A stretch of 15,166 nt of DNA, from positions 1 to 15,166 of the forward strand of contig CAZGYE010000120.1 of the NCBI GenBank assembly GCA_964530165.1, in the 5' to 3' direction. A program made the position numbers and the translations under genes. Positions 6,930-13,533 of the stretch are shown one piece after another (within the stretch, counting starts at the first letter, position 1; each line of letters starts with the position of its first letter). Origin of the DNA: CAZGYE01 sp964530165 (GTDB lineage: Bacteria > Planctomycetota > Planctomycetia > Planctomycetales > Planctomycetaceae). The notes under the pieces were generated by a model. That model saw only the letters and a program-made list of their open reading frames with translations, was not told the origin of the DNA and did not search any database.

Positions 6930-7241
6930 TCACCACGAGTGATTGATGGCCGCAGGCTCGCAGGCGGTGACGCAGGGCAGTTGGGCCTGGGAGTCTCCTC
7001 GGGCGGGCCGTCGGTGACGGGTGGGCTTGCACGGCCCGCAGGAGTACTTGATCTTCTTGGCGTGTTCGGGCGTGACGGCGGCGATCGGGGTTTCCGCCTC
7101 GATGTCGAACTCATTCTCCACCAGCTCGAACACGCCGGCAGGACAGGCCGTCACGCACTCGTCGCAGCCCGTGCACTTGTCGGTGTCCACTGTGATGAAG
7201 AAATCACCCGCGCCATCCTTGTAGCCGTAGTTTGCAAGCAT
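6930..7241 (-). CDS. Two-cluster ferredoxin (BzdM-like)
   Basis: 103 residues from the ATG at 7241, with GGAG six bases upstream; a TTG at 7256 would add five residues. The first cluster motif is C23-x2-C26-x2-C29-x3-C33-P. The second is unusual: C68-x2-C71, an 18-residue basic insert, then C90-x3-C94-E-P. Both therefore keep four cysteines and probably bind [4Fe-4S] clusters. In Bzd operons the gene after bzdQ encodes the ferredoxin that donates low-potential electrons to the reductase, and this one occupies the same place, 21 bases after the bzdQ stop and 17 before the oxidoreductase. Cytoplasmic. The insert could tune potential or partner choice. A sequencing error in the insert is possible but the frame closes cleanly after CEPAAI. 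Confidence 0.88.
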   Translation of the reverse strand: MLANYGYKDGAGDFFITVDTDKCTGCDECVTACPAGVFELVENEFDIEAETPIAAVTPEHAKKIKYSCGPCKPTRHRRPARGDSQAQLPCVTACEPAAINHSW

Positions 7242-7262
7242 CACTTTCTCCGGCAAGAGGGG

Positions 7263-8150
7263 TTACTTCTTCTTCAATTTCTTCTCATAGAGCGCCTTGC
7301 CGAACAGCGCGCCGCCCAGGGCGCCGGCGATCTGCGTGTCTATGTTGGTCGAGAGCGGCTGGACGTTGAGCTCTTTGGCAAGCCGGTCGACGACTCCGCG
7401 ATTCTTGGCGATGCCGCCGGTAATGGCGAACTCCTTTTCGACGCCGATGCGCTCCAGCAACGTCACAACCCGGTGCGCCATGGCGGAGCAGTAAGAAGCG
7501 AGGACCTTCTCTTTTGGCCATCCCTCTCGCAGCAGACCTGCGGCCTCGCTCTTGGCGAACACGACACACGTGCTCGAGACGGGCGGAGGTTCCTCGGCCA
7601 CCTGGAGACTCAGTTCGCCCACGTCGTTGATATGGACGCCGAGCAGGTCGGCAAACACCTCCATGCCTCGGCCGGTGCCGGCGGCGCATTTGTCGTTCAT
7701 CAGGAAGGCTTGGACTTTTCCCCTCTCGTCGCAGTGAATGGCCTTACAGTCCTGGCCGCCCATGTCCAGCACGGTGCGGACGCTGGGGCCGTACAGGAAG
7801 TTGGCGCCGCGTGCGTGGCAGGCGATCTCGGTGATCGCTCTTGTGGCGAAGGGCACATTGACCCGGCCGTAGCCGGTGCCCACGGTCGCGTGGATATCGT
7901 CCAGGGAAAGGCCCGTTTCTTCGAGGGCCCACTCGATGGCCCGATTCGCACTCTCAGGCGAGTCGCTGCCCGTGCGCATGTTCGAGTAGCAGTAGAGCTG
8001 CCCATCGGACATGACGACCGCCTGGGTGGAAACGCTGCCCACGTCCACGCCCGCGGAGACGACATCCGCCTGCTTCGGGTCAATGTCAGGGTTGGTCCAG
8101 CGGGACTCGGTCCATCGCCAATACTCCGTGCCCTTCGCATCCACTACCAT
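7263..8150 (-). CDS. bzdQ: Benzoyl-CoA reductase-type ATPase subunit Q (BadF/BadG/BcrA/BcrD family)
   Basis: 295 residues from the ATG at 8150, with AAAGGA seven bases upstream; a TTG at 8171 is a weaker start. AGVDVGSVSTQ (33-43) is the phosphate-binding loop of the ASKHA ATPase fold, LDMGGQDCKAI (128-138) the second phosphate loop, and ITGGIAKN-type residues near 245-255 the adenosine motif. C155 (KCAAGTG) and C195 (CVVFAKSE) are the two cysteines that, with the partner subunit, hold the bridging [4Fe-4S] cluster. The subunit hydrolyses ATP to push ferredoxin electrons to the catalytic subunits. Its N-terminal extension before the ATPase core (WRWTESRWTNPD) and its length agree with the larger of the two Bzd ATPase subunits. 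Gene order N-O-P-Q-ferredoxin supports bzdQ. It could serve a related acyl-CoA reductase rather than benzoyl-CoA itself. Confidence 0.85.
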   Translation of the reverse strand: MVVDAKGTEYWRWTESRWTNPDIDPKQADVVSAGVDVGSVSTQAVVMSDGQLYCYSNMRTGSDSPESANRAIEWALEETGLSLDDIHATVGTGYGRVNVPFATRAITEIACHARGANFLYGPSVRTVLDMGGQDCKAIHCDERGKVQAFLMNDKCAAGTGRGMEVFADLLGVHINDVGELSLQVAEEPPPVSSTCVVFAKSEAAGLLREGWPKEKVLASYCSAMAHRVVTLLERIGVEKEFAITGGIAKNRGVVDRLAKELNVQPLSTNIDTQIAGALGGALFGKALYEKKLKKK

Positions 8151-8163
8151 TGGGTGGTCCTTT

Positions 8164-8187
8164 GACGACAAGTCGTCGGTTTGGGTT
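8164..8187. repeat. Copy of a palindromic repeat in the bzdP-bzdQ gap
   Basis: These 24 bases are identical to 13466-13489 upstream of the ammonium transporter. The core GACGAC-AA-GTCGTC is self-complementary and is followed by GGTTTGGG. On the bzd transcript the small hairpin falls directly before the AAAGGA ribosome-binding site of bzdQ. It accounts for much of the 57-base gap, which is the widest internal gap among the four reductase subunit genes. Confidence 0.75.
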
Positions 8188-8207
8188 GTCGATATCGGGG
8201 TTGCTGT

Positions 8208-8975
8208 TTACTCGTCCGTGGCGATGAGTGCCGCACCCAGGGCGCCGACGAACTCAGGCTCTTCGGGGATCAGCACCGTGGTCTCGAGGTCCTCTTCGAG
8301 GGACTTGACGAAACCGATGTTCTTGGCAACGCCGCCGATGAGCGCTATCTTTTCCTCGATGCCCACCCGCCGGACCATCGAGGTGATCCGGTCGGCGATG
8401 GCGTCGTGGATGGCCCGCGCCATGTCCGGCTTGGACGTCTTGCGGTGCACGAGACTGACCACCTCGCTCTCGGCGAACACGGCACACTGGGCGTTGATCG
8501 GAATCGCCTGGGTGCTGTTAAGGCTCAGCTCGCCGAGGTCTTCCAGCGGGACTTCCAGGGCGCGGGCCATGGCTTCGGTGAATGCCCCAGCGCCGGCGGC
8601 ACATTTCTCGTTGATGGCGAAATCAACGACTTTACCGGCTGAGTCCACCTTGATGGCGCGGCCTTCCTCGGCCCCCACGTCGATGACGGTGCGCACCTCA
8701 CCAAAGAGGTCGTGAATCCCGCGGGCGTCGGCGCCCACCTCGGTGATTGTCTCGTCCTTGAAGGCCGCTTCGGGCTTGCCGGCGCCGGTGGCGACCACCT
8801 TCTGGACGGCGTCGCGGGTGAGGCCCGCTTCGGAGAGCGCTTTCTCGTACGCCTCTTCGGCGGCGGCTGAAGTGTCCATGCCGGCCGGTACCAGGGCCAT
8901 TCCTACAACCTGGCCGTCCTTGAGGATGACCACTCTGACATTCTTGGATCCACAGTCCACTCCTGCCGTAATCAT
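8208..8975 (-). CDS. bzdP: Benzoyl-CoA reductase-type ATPase subunit P (BadF/BadG/BcrA/BcrD family)
   Basis: 255 residues. The start overlaps the bzdO stop (TAATG), with AAAGGT eight bases upstream. GVDCGSKNVRV (5-15) is the ASKHA phosphate loop; C125 (KCAAGAG) and C164 (CAVFAESE) are the cluster-bridging cysteines; IGGVAKN occurs near 215. The second phosphate loop reads IDVGAEEGRAI (98-108) instead of the GGQD found in the partner subunit Q, so the two paralogs are asymmetric, as expected for a heterodimer. Together with Q it couples ATP hydrolysis to electron transfer. It is shorter than Q because it lacks the N-terminal extension. Family assignment is strong; the P label rests on order and length. 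Confidence 0.85.
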   Translation of the reverse strand: MITAGVDCGSKNVRVVILKDGQVVGMALVPAGMDTSAAAEEAYEKALSEAGLTRDAVQKVVATGAGKPEAAFKDETITEVGADARGIHDLFGEVRTVIDVGAEEGRAIKVDSAGKVVDFAINEKCAAGAGAFTEAMARALEVPLEDLGELSLNSTQAIPINAQCAVFAESEVVSLVHRKTSKPDMARAIHDAIADRITSMVRRVGIEEKIALIGGVAKNIGFVKSLEEDLETTVLIPEEPEFVGALGAALIATDE

Positions 8976-10315
8976 TAGTTTACCTTTCGGACGCCGAGCG
9001 TTTCCATGAACGCGTCGATGCGGGCCATGGTGCGAGGCTCGTCGAACTCGCGCTCATCACCCATATTGCCTTCGAAGGTCATCACGGGGAAGCCGGCCGC
9101 CTGCAGGGCGAGCCGGTTCTCAGCGATGCCGAGCGAAAGTCCCTCGCAGCCGCGGTTGTAATGCAGCATGACGCCGTCGAGCTTCCAATCGCGGGCGATC
9201 TTGAGCATCATTGCGCTCTTCGAGGCGGGGTCGTAGAAGTGCTGCCACTCCGGCTTGTTAAGCTCCCACTCGATATATTTGGTGAGCATCCCTTCGCGGT
9301 CGGCCGGGATGGCGTCGATGGAAGCCGGCATGGACTTCGCGCCCCAAGAGCCGTCCGGTTTCAGCTCCCATTGGCCGATGAGACCGAAGGTATACAGCGA
9401 CCCGATGGAGACGCAGCCGTACTCCTCGAGATAGCGGAACACTTTCAGGAAGGCCCACGGCGGTTGGGTGTCGCTCATGACCCGTGTTCGCTCGTTCGCG
9501 CAGGCCGCAATGTTGCGTTCGACGCGGTCGGTCACCTCCGCGAGCAGCTCGTCGTGGAAGTCGGCGCACCACTGGCTTGCCTTGCCGAGCGTGCCGAAAA
9601 CGTAGAGCGAATACATGGTCTTCTCGTCGAGCGGAGCGGGAACGTTCCTCTGTAATTCGCAGACCTTCGCCCACGTGGAGGTGGAGCGCATGTGGTTCCA
9701 AATGGCCTGGCGCAGCAACTCGTCCTGGTACTTGCGTCCGGTCACCTTTCCGAGCCATTCGATTCCGTCCAAGCATTGGCCGACGACATAGTCCACCGCA
9801 TGCTTGGGAACCGGGAGGTACTGGAAATCCTCGCCGTTGGCCCGCACGGTCGGCGCACAGCCGACATCCACACTGAACATGGGGATGCCCGATTCCAAAT
9901 CGCAGACTACCTGGTACCACTTCGCGTGGCTGCAGCAAATGTGGTCCTGGAAGATGAAGTCGGGCGTGGGCCACTCCATCGAAATCTCGGGGAAAGCGAA
10001 CTCGCCCAGGATGATGCTCCCCCAGTAATTGCGCATGTAGGAGCAGAGGTCGCGGGCGTAACCGGCCTTTTCCGTCGCCTCCAGGCAGCGCAGGGAGAAC
10101 TCCTTGTCAAAGGCGATGGACGCGGCGTAGGGCTCAGACGTGATGGACCACACGTCGTCTCCCAGTCCACGGGGGATGGCGTCCAGAGTCCAGGCGCCGC
10201 CGGCCCAGCGCAAGCCGCTCTTCTCGTGCGCCTGGGCGTAGTTCTCGTAATACTTGTATCGCAGCTCCTTGGCCTTGTTCCAGAGCTGGAGCTTTTCCGA
10301 TTTGTACTGGGCCAT
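8975..10315 (-). CDS. bzdO: Benzoyl-CoA reductase-type catalytic subunit O (HgdB/BcrB family)
   Basis: 446 residues from the ATG at 10315. An in-frame extension to 10420 would run inside bzdN and is rejected: AGGAGG at 10328-10333 sits 12 bases before the chosen ATG. The protein begins MAQYKSEKLQLWNKAKELR and has the 2-hydroxyacyl-CoA dehydratase component-D fold, with cysteines at 91, 127, 128, 138 and 153, and a late HYNRGCEGLSLG segment typical of the family. In class I benzoyl-CoA reductases this subunit and N bind the acyl-CoA and the [4Fe-4S] clusters where the two-electron ring reduction occurs. Size agrees with BzdO (about 450). The stop overlaps the bzdP start, suggesting fixed stoichiometry. 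The substrate could be benzoyl-CoA, a substituted benzoyl-CoA or another enoyl- or aryl-CoA. Confidence 0.87.
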   Translation of the reverse strand: MAQYKSEKLQLWNKAKELRYKYYENYAQAHEKSGLRWAGGAWTLDAIPRGLGDDVWSITSEPYAASIAFDKEFSLRCLEATEKAGYARDLCSYMRNYWGSIILGEFAFPEISMEWPTPDFIFQDHICCSHAKWYQVVCDLESGIPMFSVDVGCAPTVRANGEDFQYLPVPKHAVDYVVGQCLDGIEWLGKVTGRKYQDELLRQAIWNHMRSTSTWAKVCELQRNVPAPLDEKTMYSLYVFGTLGKASQWCADFHDELLAEVTDRVERNIAACANERTRVMSDTQPPWAFLKVFRYLEEYGCVSIGSLYTFGLIGQWELKPDGSWGAKSMPASIDAIPADREGMLTKYIEWELNKPEWQHFYDPASKSAMMLKIARDWKLDGVMLHYNRGCEGLSLGIAENRLALQAAGFPVMTFEGNMGDEREFDEPRTMARIDAFMETLGVRKVN

Positions 10316-10327
10316 AAAAAAAGACGT

Positions 10328-10333
10328 CCTCCT
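10328..10333 (-). promoter_or_regulatory. bzdO ribosome-binding site overlapping the bzdN stop
   Basis: AGGAGG is read on the - strand as part of TAGGAGG, in which the first three bases are the bzdN stop codon. It lies 12 bases before the ATG at 10315, separated by a T-rich run. It decides the bzdO start and argues against the upstream in-frame ATGs. The spacing is longer than the usual 5-9 bases. Confidence 0.75.
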
Positions 10334-11456
10334 AAAAAAGGTCATCCTCGACCAGCATCTCGAGAAATGCCTCGGCGCGGATCTTGAACTGTCCCACCGG
10401 CACAGTGACGTCGAGTTCAAGAAACAGCGTCTTCACACCTGCGTCCTCGAGGGCCTGGCGAATGGCGGGGATGTCGAGCTCGTGAGGGTCGCAGAACTTC
10501 TGCTGGATGACGATCGCGCCCTTGACGTCCCACTGTCCGGCCAGCTCGAGTATGTGTTCGACGCGCCGACGCTGCGGCCAGTCCTTGGTGGGGCACGGGA
10601 TCCGCGTCACGTACCGCTCGGCAATGGCCGTCAGCGGGTCGCCGTTCACCTGCACTTCATCCCAGAAGTACCGGGTCCCGGTGCAATGATCGTCCTGGAC
10701 GATGGTGGCCTCCAGACTCTCGATCATCTGGACGAACTCGGTGTCGTCGTCCTCGCTGCCCAAGAGCATCAGCCGCGTCCCCGTCTTTCGGCCGATGGAC
10801 CGCGTTTGCAGCTCCGTGAGCGTCTCCTCGACAATCCGGGCGTGCTCAGTCTTGTCGATCATCTGGCTCGAAACCACCATGTACATGGCTTCGAGGCCCG
10901 TCATCGGAACGTCCTCCTTTTTGCGAAGCTCGTAGACTTGCTTCATCAGCGCTCGGTCGCGATTGACAATCTCGATGCCGCGTACCAGGTCGTCGTTGGT
11001 GATCGTCTTGCCCGTCCACTCTTCGACTTTGTTCTTGAAAAGCTCGAACTCAGCCCGCGCGAAGGGGATCGCGCGCGGACTCTGGACGTGATGAGGCATC
11101 GGCAGGTAGTAGCTGAACTCCGTCGGAATGTGCAGATCCCAGCTCGTGTAGGCCTGCCGCACATGCAGACAGCTTTGTGCGATCATGATGCCATCGAGGT
11201 AGTCGTAGCGGCCCTGCAGCCCCTGGGCAAGACAGTCGCGGCAGAAAGGGCAGTACATTCCGAAGATGTGCGGCTCGGTCACGTTCTGCGGCTCGTGGCT
11301 CCCGAGAATACGGACCGGCAGCACGTCGGCGGCATACAGGATCTCTTCCGGCACATACGTGCAAAAGTAGCCCAGCACTTTCCCGCCGGTCTTCTCTTTC
11401 CACTCCTTTGCGTACTCGTGGCGGGCGTCAGAGAACTCCTGGAACATTTCAATCAT
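10332..11456 (-). CDS. bzdN: Benzoyl-CoA reductase-type catalytic subunit N (HgdB/BcrC family)
   Basis: 374 residues from the ATG at 11456, with GGGGAG ten bases upstream. GYFCTYVPEEILYAADVLPVR (29-49) is the family opening. C69-x2-C72-x2-C75 (YCPFCRDC) and C96 (AQSCLHVRQAYTSW) are conserved cluster or active-site region cysteines, followed by YYLPMPHHVQSPRA (116-129). A second domain holds FCDPHELD, like the late Cys segment of the component-D fold. The length matches BzdN/BcrC (about 380). It is the first gene of the reductase operon, preceded by a 251-base gap. Paired with BzdO it forms the ring-reducing module. Oxygen sensitivity is expected for this class, so expression would make most sense in anoxic conditions (inference). 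Confidence 0.87.
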   Translation of the reverse strand: MIEMFQEFSDARHEYAKEWKEKTGGKVLGYFCTYVPEEILYAADVLPVRILGSHEPQNVTEPHIFGMYCPFCRDCLAQGLQGRYDYLDGIMIAQSCLHVRQAYTSWDLHIPTEFSYYLPMPHHVQSPRAIPFARAEFELFKNKVEEWTGKTITNDDLVRGIEIVNRDRALMKQVYELRKKEDVPMTGLEAMYMVVSSQMIDKTEHARIVEETLTELQTRSIGRKTGTRLMLLGSEDDDTEFVQMIESLEATIVQDDHCTGTRYFWDEVQVNGDPLTAIAERYVTRIPCPTKDWPQRRRVEHILELAGQWDVKGAIVIQQKFCDPHELDIPAIRQALEDAGVKTLFLELDVTVPVGQFKIRAEAFLEMLVEDDLF

Positions 11457-11707
11457 TGAAGGACAACTCCCCTTTCTCGGAATTGTTCTGTGAATCCATC
11501 AGATCCATTGTGCCCAAGAAAGTTGACGTGTCCAGTCTGCTGAGCCGCAACTTGATCCATGTGCTGTACAAACAAATCGAAGCGGGCGCGCTTCCGCGAC
11601 CGGTGACGGATCGGTGGTCGTTGGGCTGACGAGGTCAGACCACTCTCTGGAGCGTGCGCGCACGTGATTGGGAGCGAAGCGCGGTTTGCTGGGGACGGAG
11701 CACCTGT
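11457..11707. other. Intergenic region upstream of the bzd operon
   Basis: This 251-base stretch separates the serine hydrolase stop from bzdN, both on the - strand, and should hold the operon promoter. I see no convincing -35/-10 or sigma-54 pair. The clearest structure is a perfect 12-base palindrome, CGTGCGCGCACG (11653-11664), which could be a regulator site. A 73-codon + strand frame crosses it but overlaps the bzdN start and has no ribosome-binding site. No regulator gene of the BzdR type is in the window. Confidence 0.4.
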
Positions 11708-13108
11708 CTACCGTTTCCCGGCGGGCCAGGTTTTCACAGCGTTTGCAGCGCGGTGAACCAGTCCGTCGATGAGTGTCGCCGGGGCTTGCCGACTCGCCGT
11801 ATCACGCGTGTTGAACAGGACCGCCCAGTTCAAGCCGTCATGTCGGCGGACGAGAATGGTCGAGGTTCCCGGCAGGCCTCCCATGTGCCAGGTGTTCAAT
11901 CGGCCGGACGTTCCGACCGGTCGCACCGACCAGCCGCAGGCGTAGTACGACGGTTTGGGCCGGCCGCTCGCATCGAACCCGGCCAGACCCTGTGGCCGTG
12001 CGAACATGGTCTCGATTGACGGTGGCTTCAGGATCTGACACCGGTGAGGGTCGTCAAAGGCGGACGCAAACCGGACCAAATCAGCGGCACAGGCGATCCA
12101 GCCGCCGTGCGAGTCCATTGACTCCAAGCACCAGGCGCCATACGGCTGCGGAACGGGCTTGCCGACGTCGGAGCCAAAGACCGACGGGCCGGTTCGTCCA
12201 TCGGAGACATAGTACGTGACTTCCGCAGGATCGCGTTCCCCGAGCCTCGTCTTGCCGATTCGCATGCCACGGATGCCGAGCGGTGCGAGAACCTGTTCAC
12301 GCACAAACTGCTCGTACGTTTGACCGGAGACGTGCTCAATCACGCGACCCAGCAGACAGTAGCCAAAGTTGGAATAGGCGTACCGTTGGCCCGGATCAAA
12401 GTCGAGCGGCCGCCGGATCATATAGCGAATCACGTGCTCCGGTTTGGCTGGAGGAACGACTCCCAAAGTCCGCGCGATCTCGACGGAGCGGAACATCGGA
12501 TCAAACGACTTGGCCCGGTCCCAGCCTCCCGTATGCTGCAGAAGCTGCCGAACGGTGACTTTCTTGAGTCTCGGATCCACTGGAGCCGAACGTGGAAGAT
12601 GAGGCTCAAGTTTCAGGAGTTGGAAGACCTTGTCGTCGAGTTTCAATCGGTTCTGTTCGATGAGCTGCAAAACGGCGACGGCGGTGATCGGTTTGGAGAG
12701 GCTGGCAATGCGAAACAGGCTGCTTGGCTGCACGGGTTCTTTGGCCTCGACGTCGGCATAGCCGAAACCGCGCTCGTAGACGAGACGCCCTTTGGCGGAC
12801 ACCGCGAGGGCGGCCCCCGGAATGCTGTGTTCCTGCAAGAACTCCACCATCATGCGGTCGAAGCTCTTCAGATGGGGTTGCGCTGTTCCGGTAACGACGA
12901 CGTCGCGAGTGGATTTCCACAGTTCTTTCTGCGGCGCAGCCCGCACGTGGTCCGTTTGCGTCGCTTTCAGGCCGGCAACCGAAAGGGCCGCGATGAGAAA
13001 CCGATTCACGATGGCTGTTGTTCGCACGAGGCCAGATTCTTCCGTTGAATTTGCGGATGTAATGTATTCGCGCGCATTGTTCACGAGCATACCCAAACGG
13101 GCCGTCAT
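11708..13108 (-). CDS. Exported serine hydrolase, class C beta-lactamase family
   Basis: 466 residues from the ATG at 13108, with GGGAGAGG nine bases upstream. An in-frame ATG far upstream at 13339 is rejected because it adds sequence without a domain. A hydrophobic segment (AIVNRFLIAALSVAGL, about 32-47) follows an unusually long N-terminal region and looks like a signal or anchor; a GTG at 13009 would place it at the extreme N-terminus and is a real alternative. The catalytic motifs are S136-L-S-K139 (SxxK, nucleophile and base), Y245-S-N247 (YxN) and H408-M-G410 (the third motif, KTG-equivalent). The family covers class C beta-lactamases, DD-peptidases and esterases; most environmental members are esterases or peptidases of unknown substrate. 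It is probably periplasmic. It is transcribed in the same direction as bzd, but the 251-base gap argues against one operon. Confidence 0.83.
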   Translation of the reverse strand: MTARLGMLVNNAREYITSANSTEESGLVRTTAIVNRFLIAALSVAGLKATQTDHVRAAPQKELWKSTRDVVVTGTAQPHLKSFDRMMVEFLQEHSIPGAALAVSAKGRLVYERGFGYADVEAKEPVQPSSLFRIASLSKPITAVAVLQLIEQNRLKLDDKVFQLLKLEPHLPRSAPVDPRLKKVTVRQLLQHTGGWDRAKSFDPMFRSVEIARTLGVVPPAKPEHVIRYMIRRPLDFDPGQRYAYSNFGYCLLGRVIEHVSGQTYEQFVREQVLAPLGIRGMRIGKTRLGERDPAEVTYYVSDGRTGPSVFGSDVGKPVPQPYGAWCLESMDSHGGWIACAADLVRFASAFDDPHRCQILKPPSIETMFARPQGLAGFDASGRPKPSYYACGWSVRPVGTSGRLNTWHMGGLPGTSTILVRRHDGLNWAVLFNTRDTASRQAPATLIDGLVHRAANAVKTWPAGKR

Positions 13109-13533
13109 TGGAAATGACCTCTCCCGTTCACCCGCTCGTCTGCTGCGCACACGTTGCCCATCAACCAAGCAGCGAGGAGTTCCATCACTGCAACTCGATT
13201 GCGGCGGCCTGTGAACCCGCCAAAACCCAATTGCTTGAGACACAAGGGATTGGATCAGTTGGGTTTGGTTGCCGTCAGCGGTGGCATGCAAATTGCATCT
13301 CTCAATGACCGTGCGCAGACAGGCAACGTTTGCGACCAAAGTGTGTACTTCGTCGTCTCCAAACGACTCGCCGGTTCGTTAGTCCGGATTATTCATAGGC
13401 TGTCCTTGTGGTACCCAAACCGACAACTTGTTGTCGCAATCCGCTGGTTGCATGGCACACCCAGCGACGACAAGTCGTCGGTTTGGGTTTCGGATCGTTG
13501 TTCAAGAAAGTCTAAGAAAAAGGAAACAGGACC
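13109..13533. other. Divergent intergenic region upstream of serine hydrolase and amt
   Basis: These 425 bases separate the divergent serine hydrolase and ammonium transporter genes. Besides the inverted repeat at 13413-13488 there is an imperfect 10-bp stem, AACCCAATTG (13224-13233) with CAGTTGGGTT (13256-13265). No credible gene is seen; long frames here are extensions of flanking genes. Promoters for both genes must lie here but no box is clear enough to call. Confidence 0.5.
13413..13488. repeat. Inverted pair of the palindromic repeat upstream of amt
   Basis: The arms 13413-13437 and 13464-13488 are reverse complements over 25 positions except at two sites. Each arm also contains its own palindrome: GACAAC-TT-GTTGTC on the left, GACGAC-AA-GTCGTC on the right. 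The two differences (13425 and 13432) pair with each other within the left arm, so an A-T pair replaces a G-C pair and the small stem is kept. The right arm is repeated exactly at 8164-8187. The 26-base spacer shows nothing further. The element ends 45 bases before the amt start. Confidence 0.8.

Noticed and set aside
5725..8165. Long + strand open frames (369 and 408 codons) antisense to the oxidoreductase, ferredoxin and bzdQ
   Set aside because: They are shadows of well-supported - strand genes; the protein text is rich in Ala, Arg, Asp and Val without domain signatures.
10316..10420. N-terminal extension of bzdO
   Set aside because: It would overlap bzdN and bypass AGGAGG at 10328-10333; the added residues are Arg/Ser-rich and unlike the family.
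10254..11459. A 401-codon + strand frame antisense to bzdN
   Set aside because: bzdN on the - strand has clear family motifs and a good ribosome-binding site; the antisense frame has neither.
11408..11629. 73-codon + strand frame in the gap upstream of bzdN
   Set aside because: It overlaps the bzdN start, lacks a ribosome-binding site and matches no family I recognise.
13109..13339. Upstream extension of the serine hydrolase to 13339
   Set aside because: No domain or signal is gained, and a better ribosome-binding site precedes the ATG at 13108.
13454..13469. Possible sigma-54 promoter (TGGCAC) upstream of amt
   Set aside because: The -12 GC element is not at the required spacing: the bases twelve after GG read GA, and no TTGC follows.
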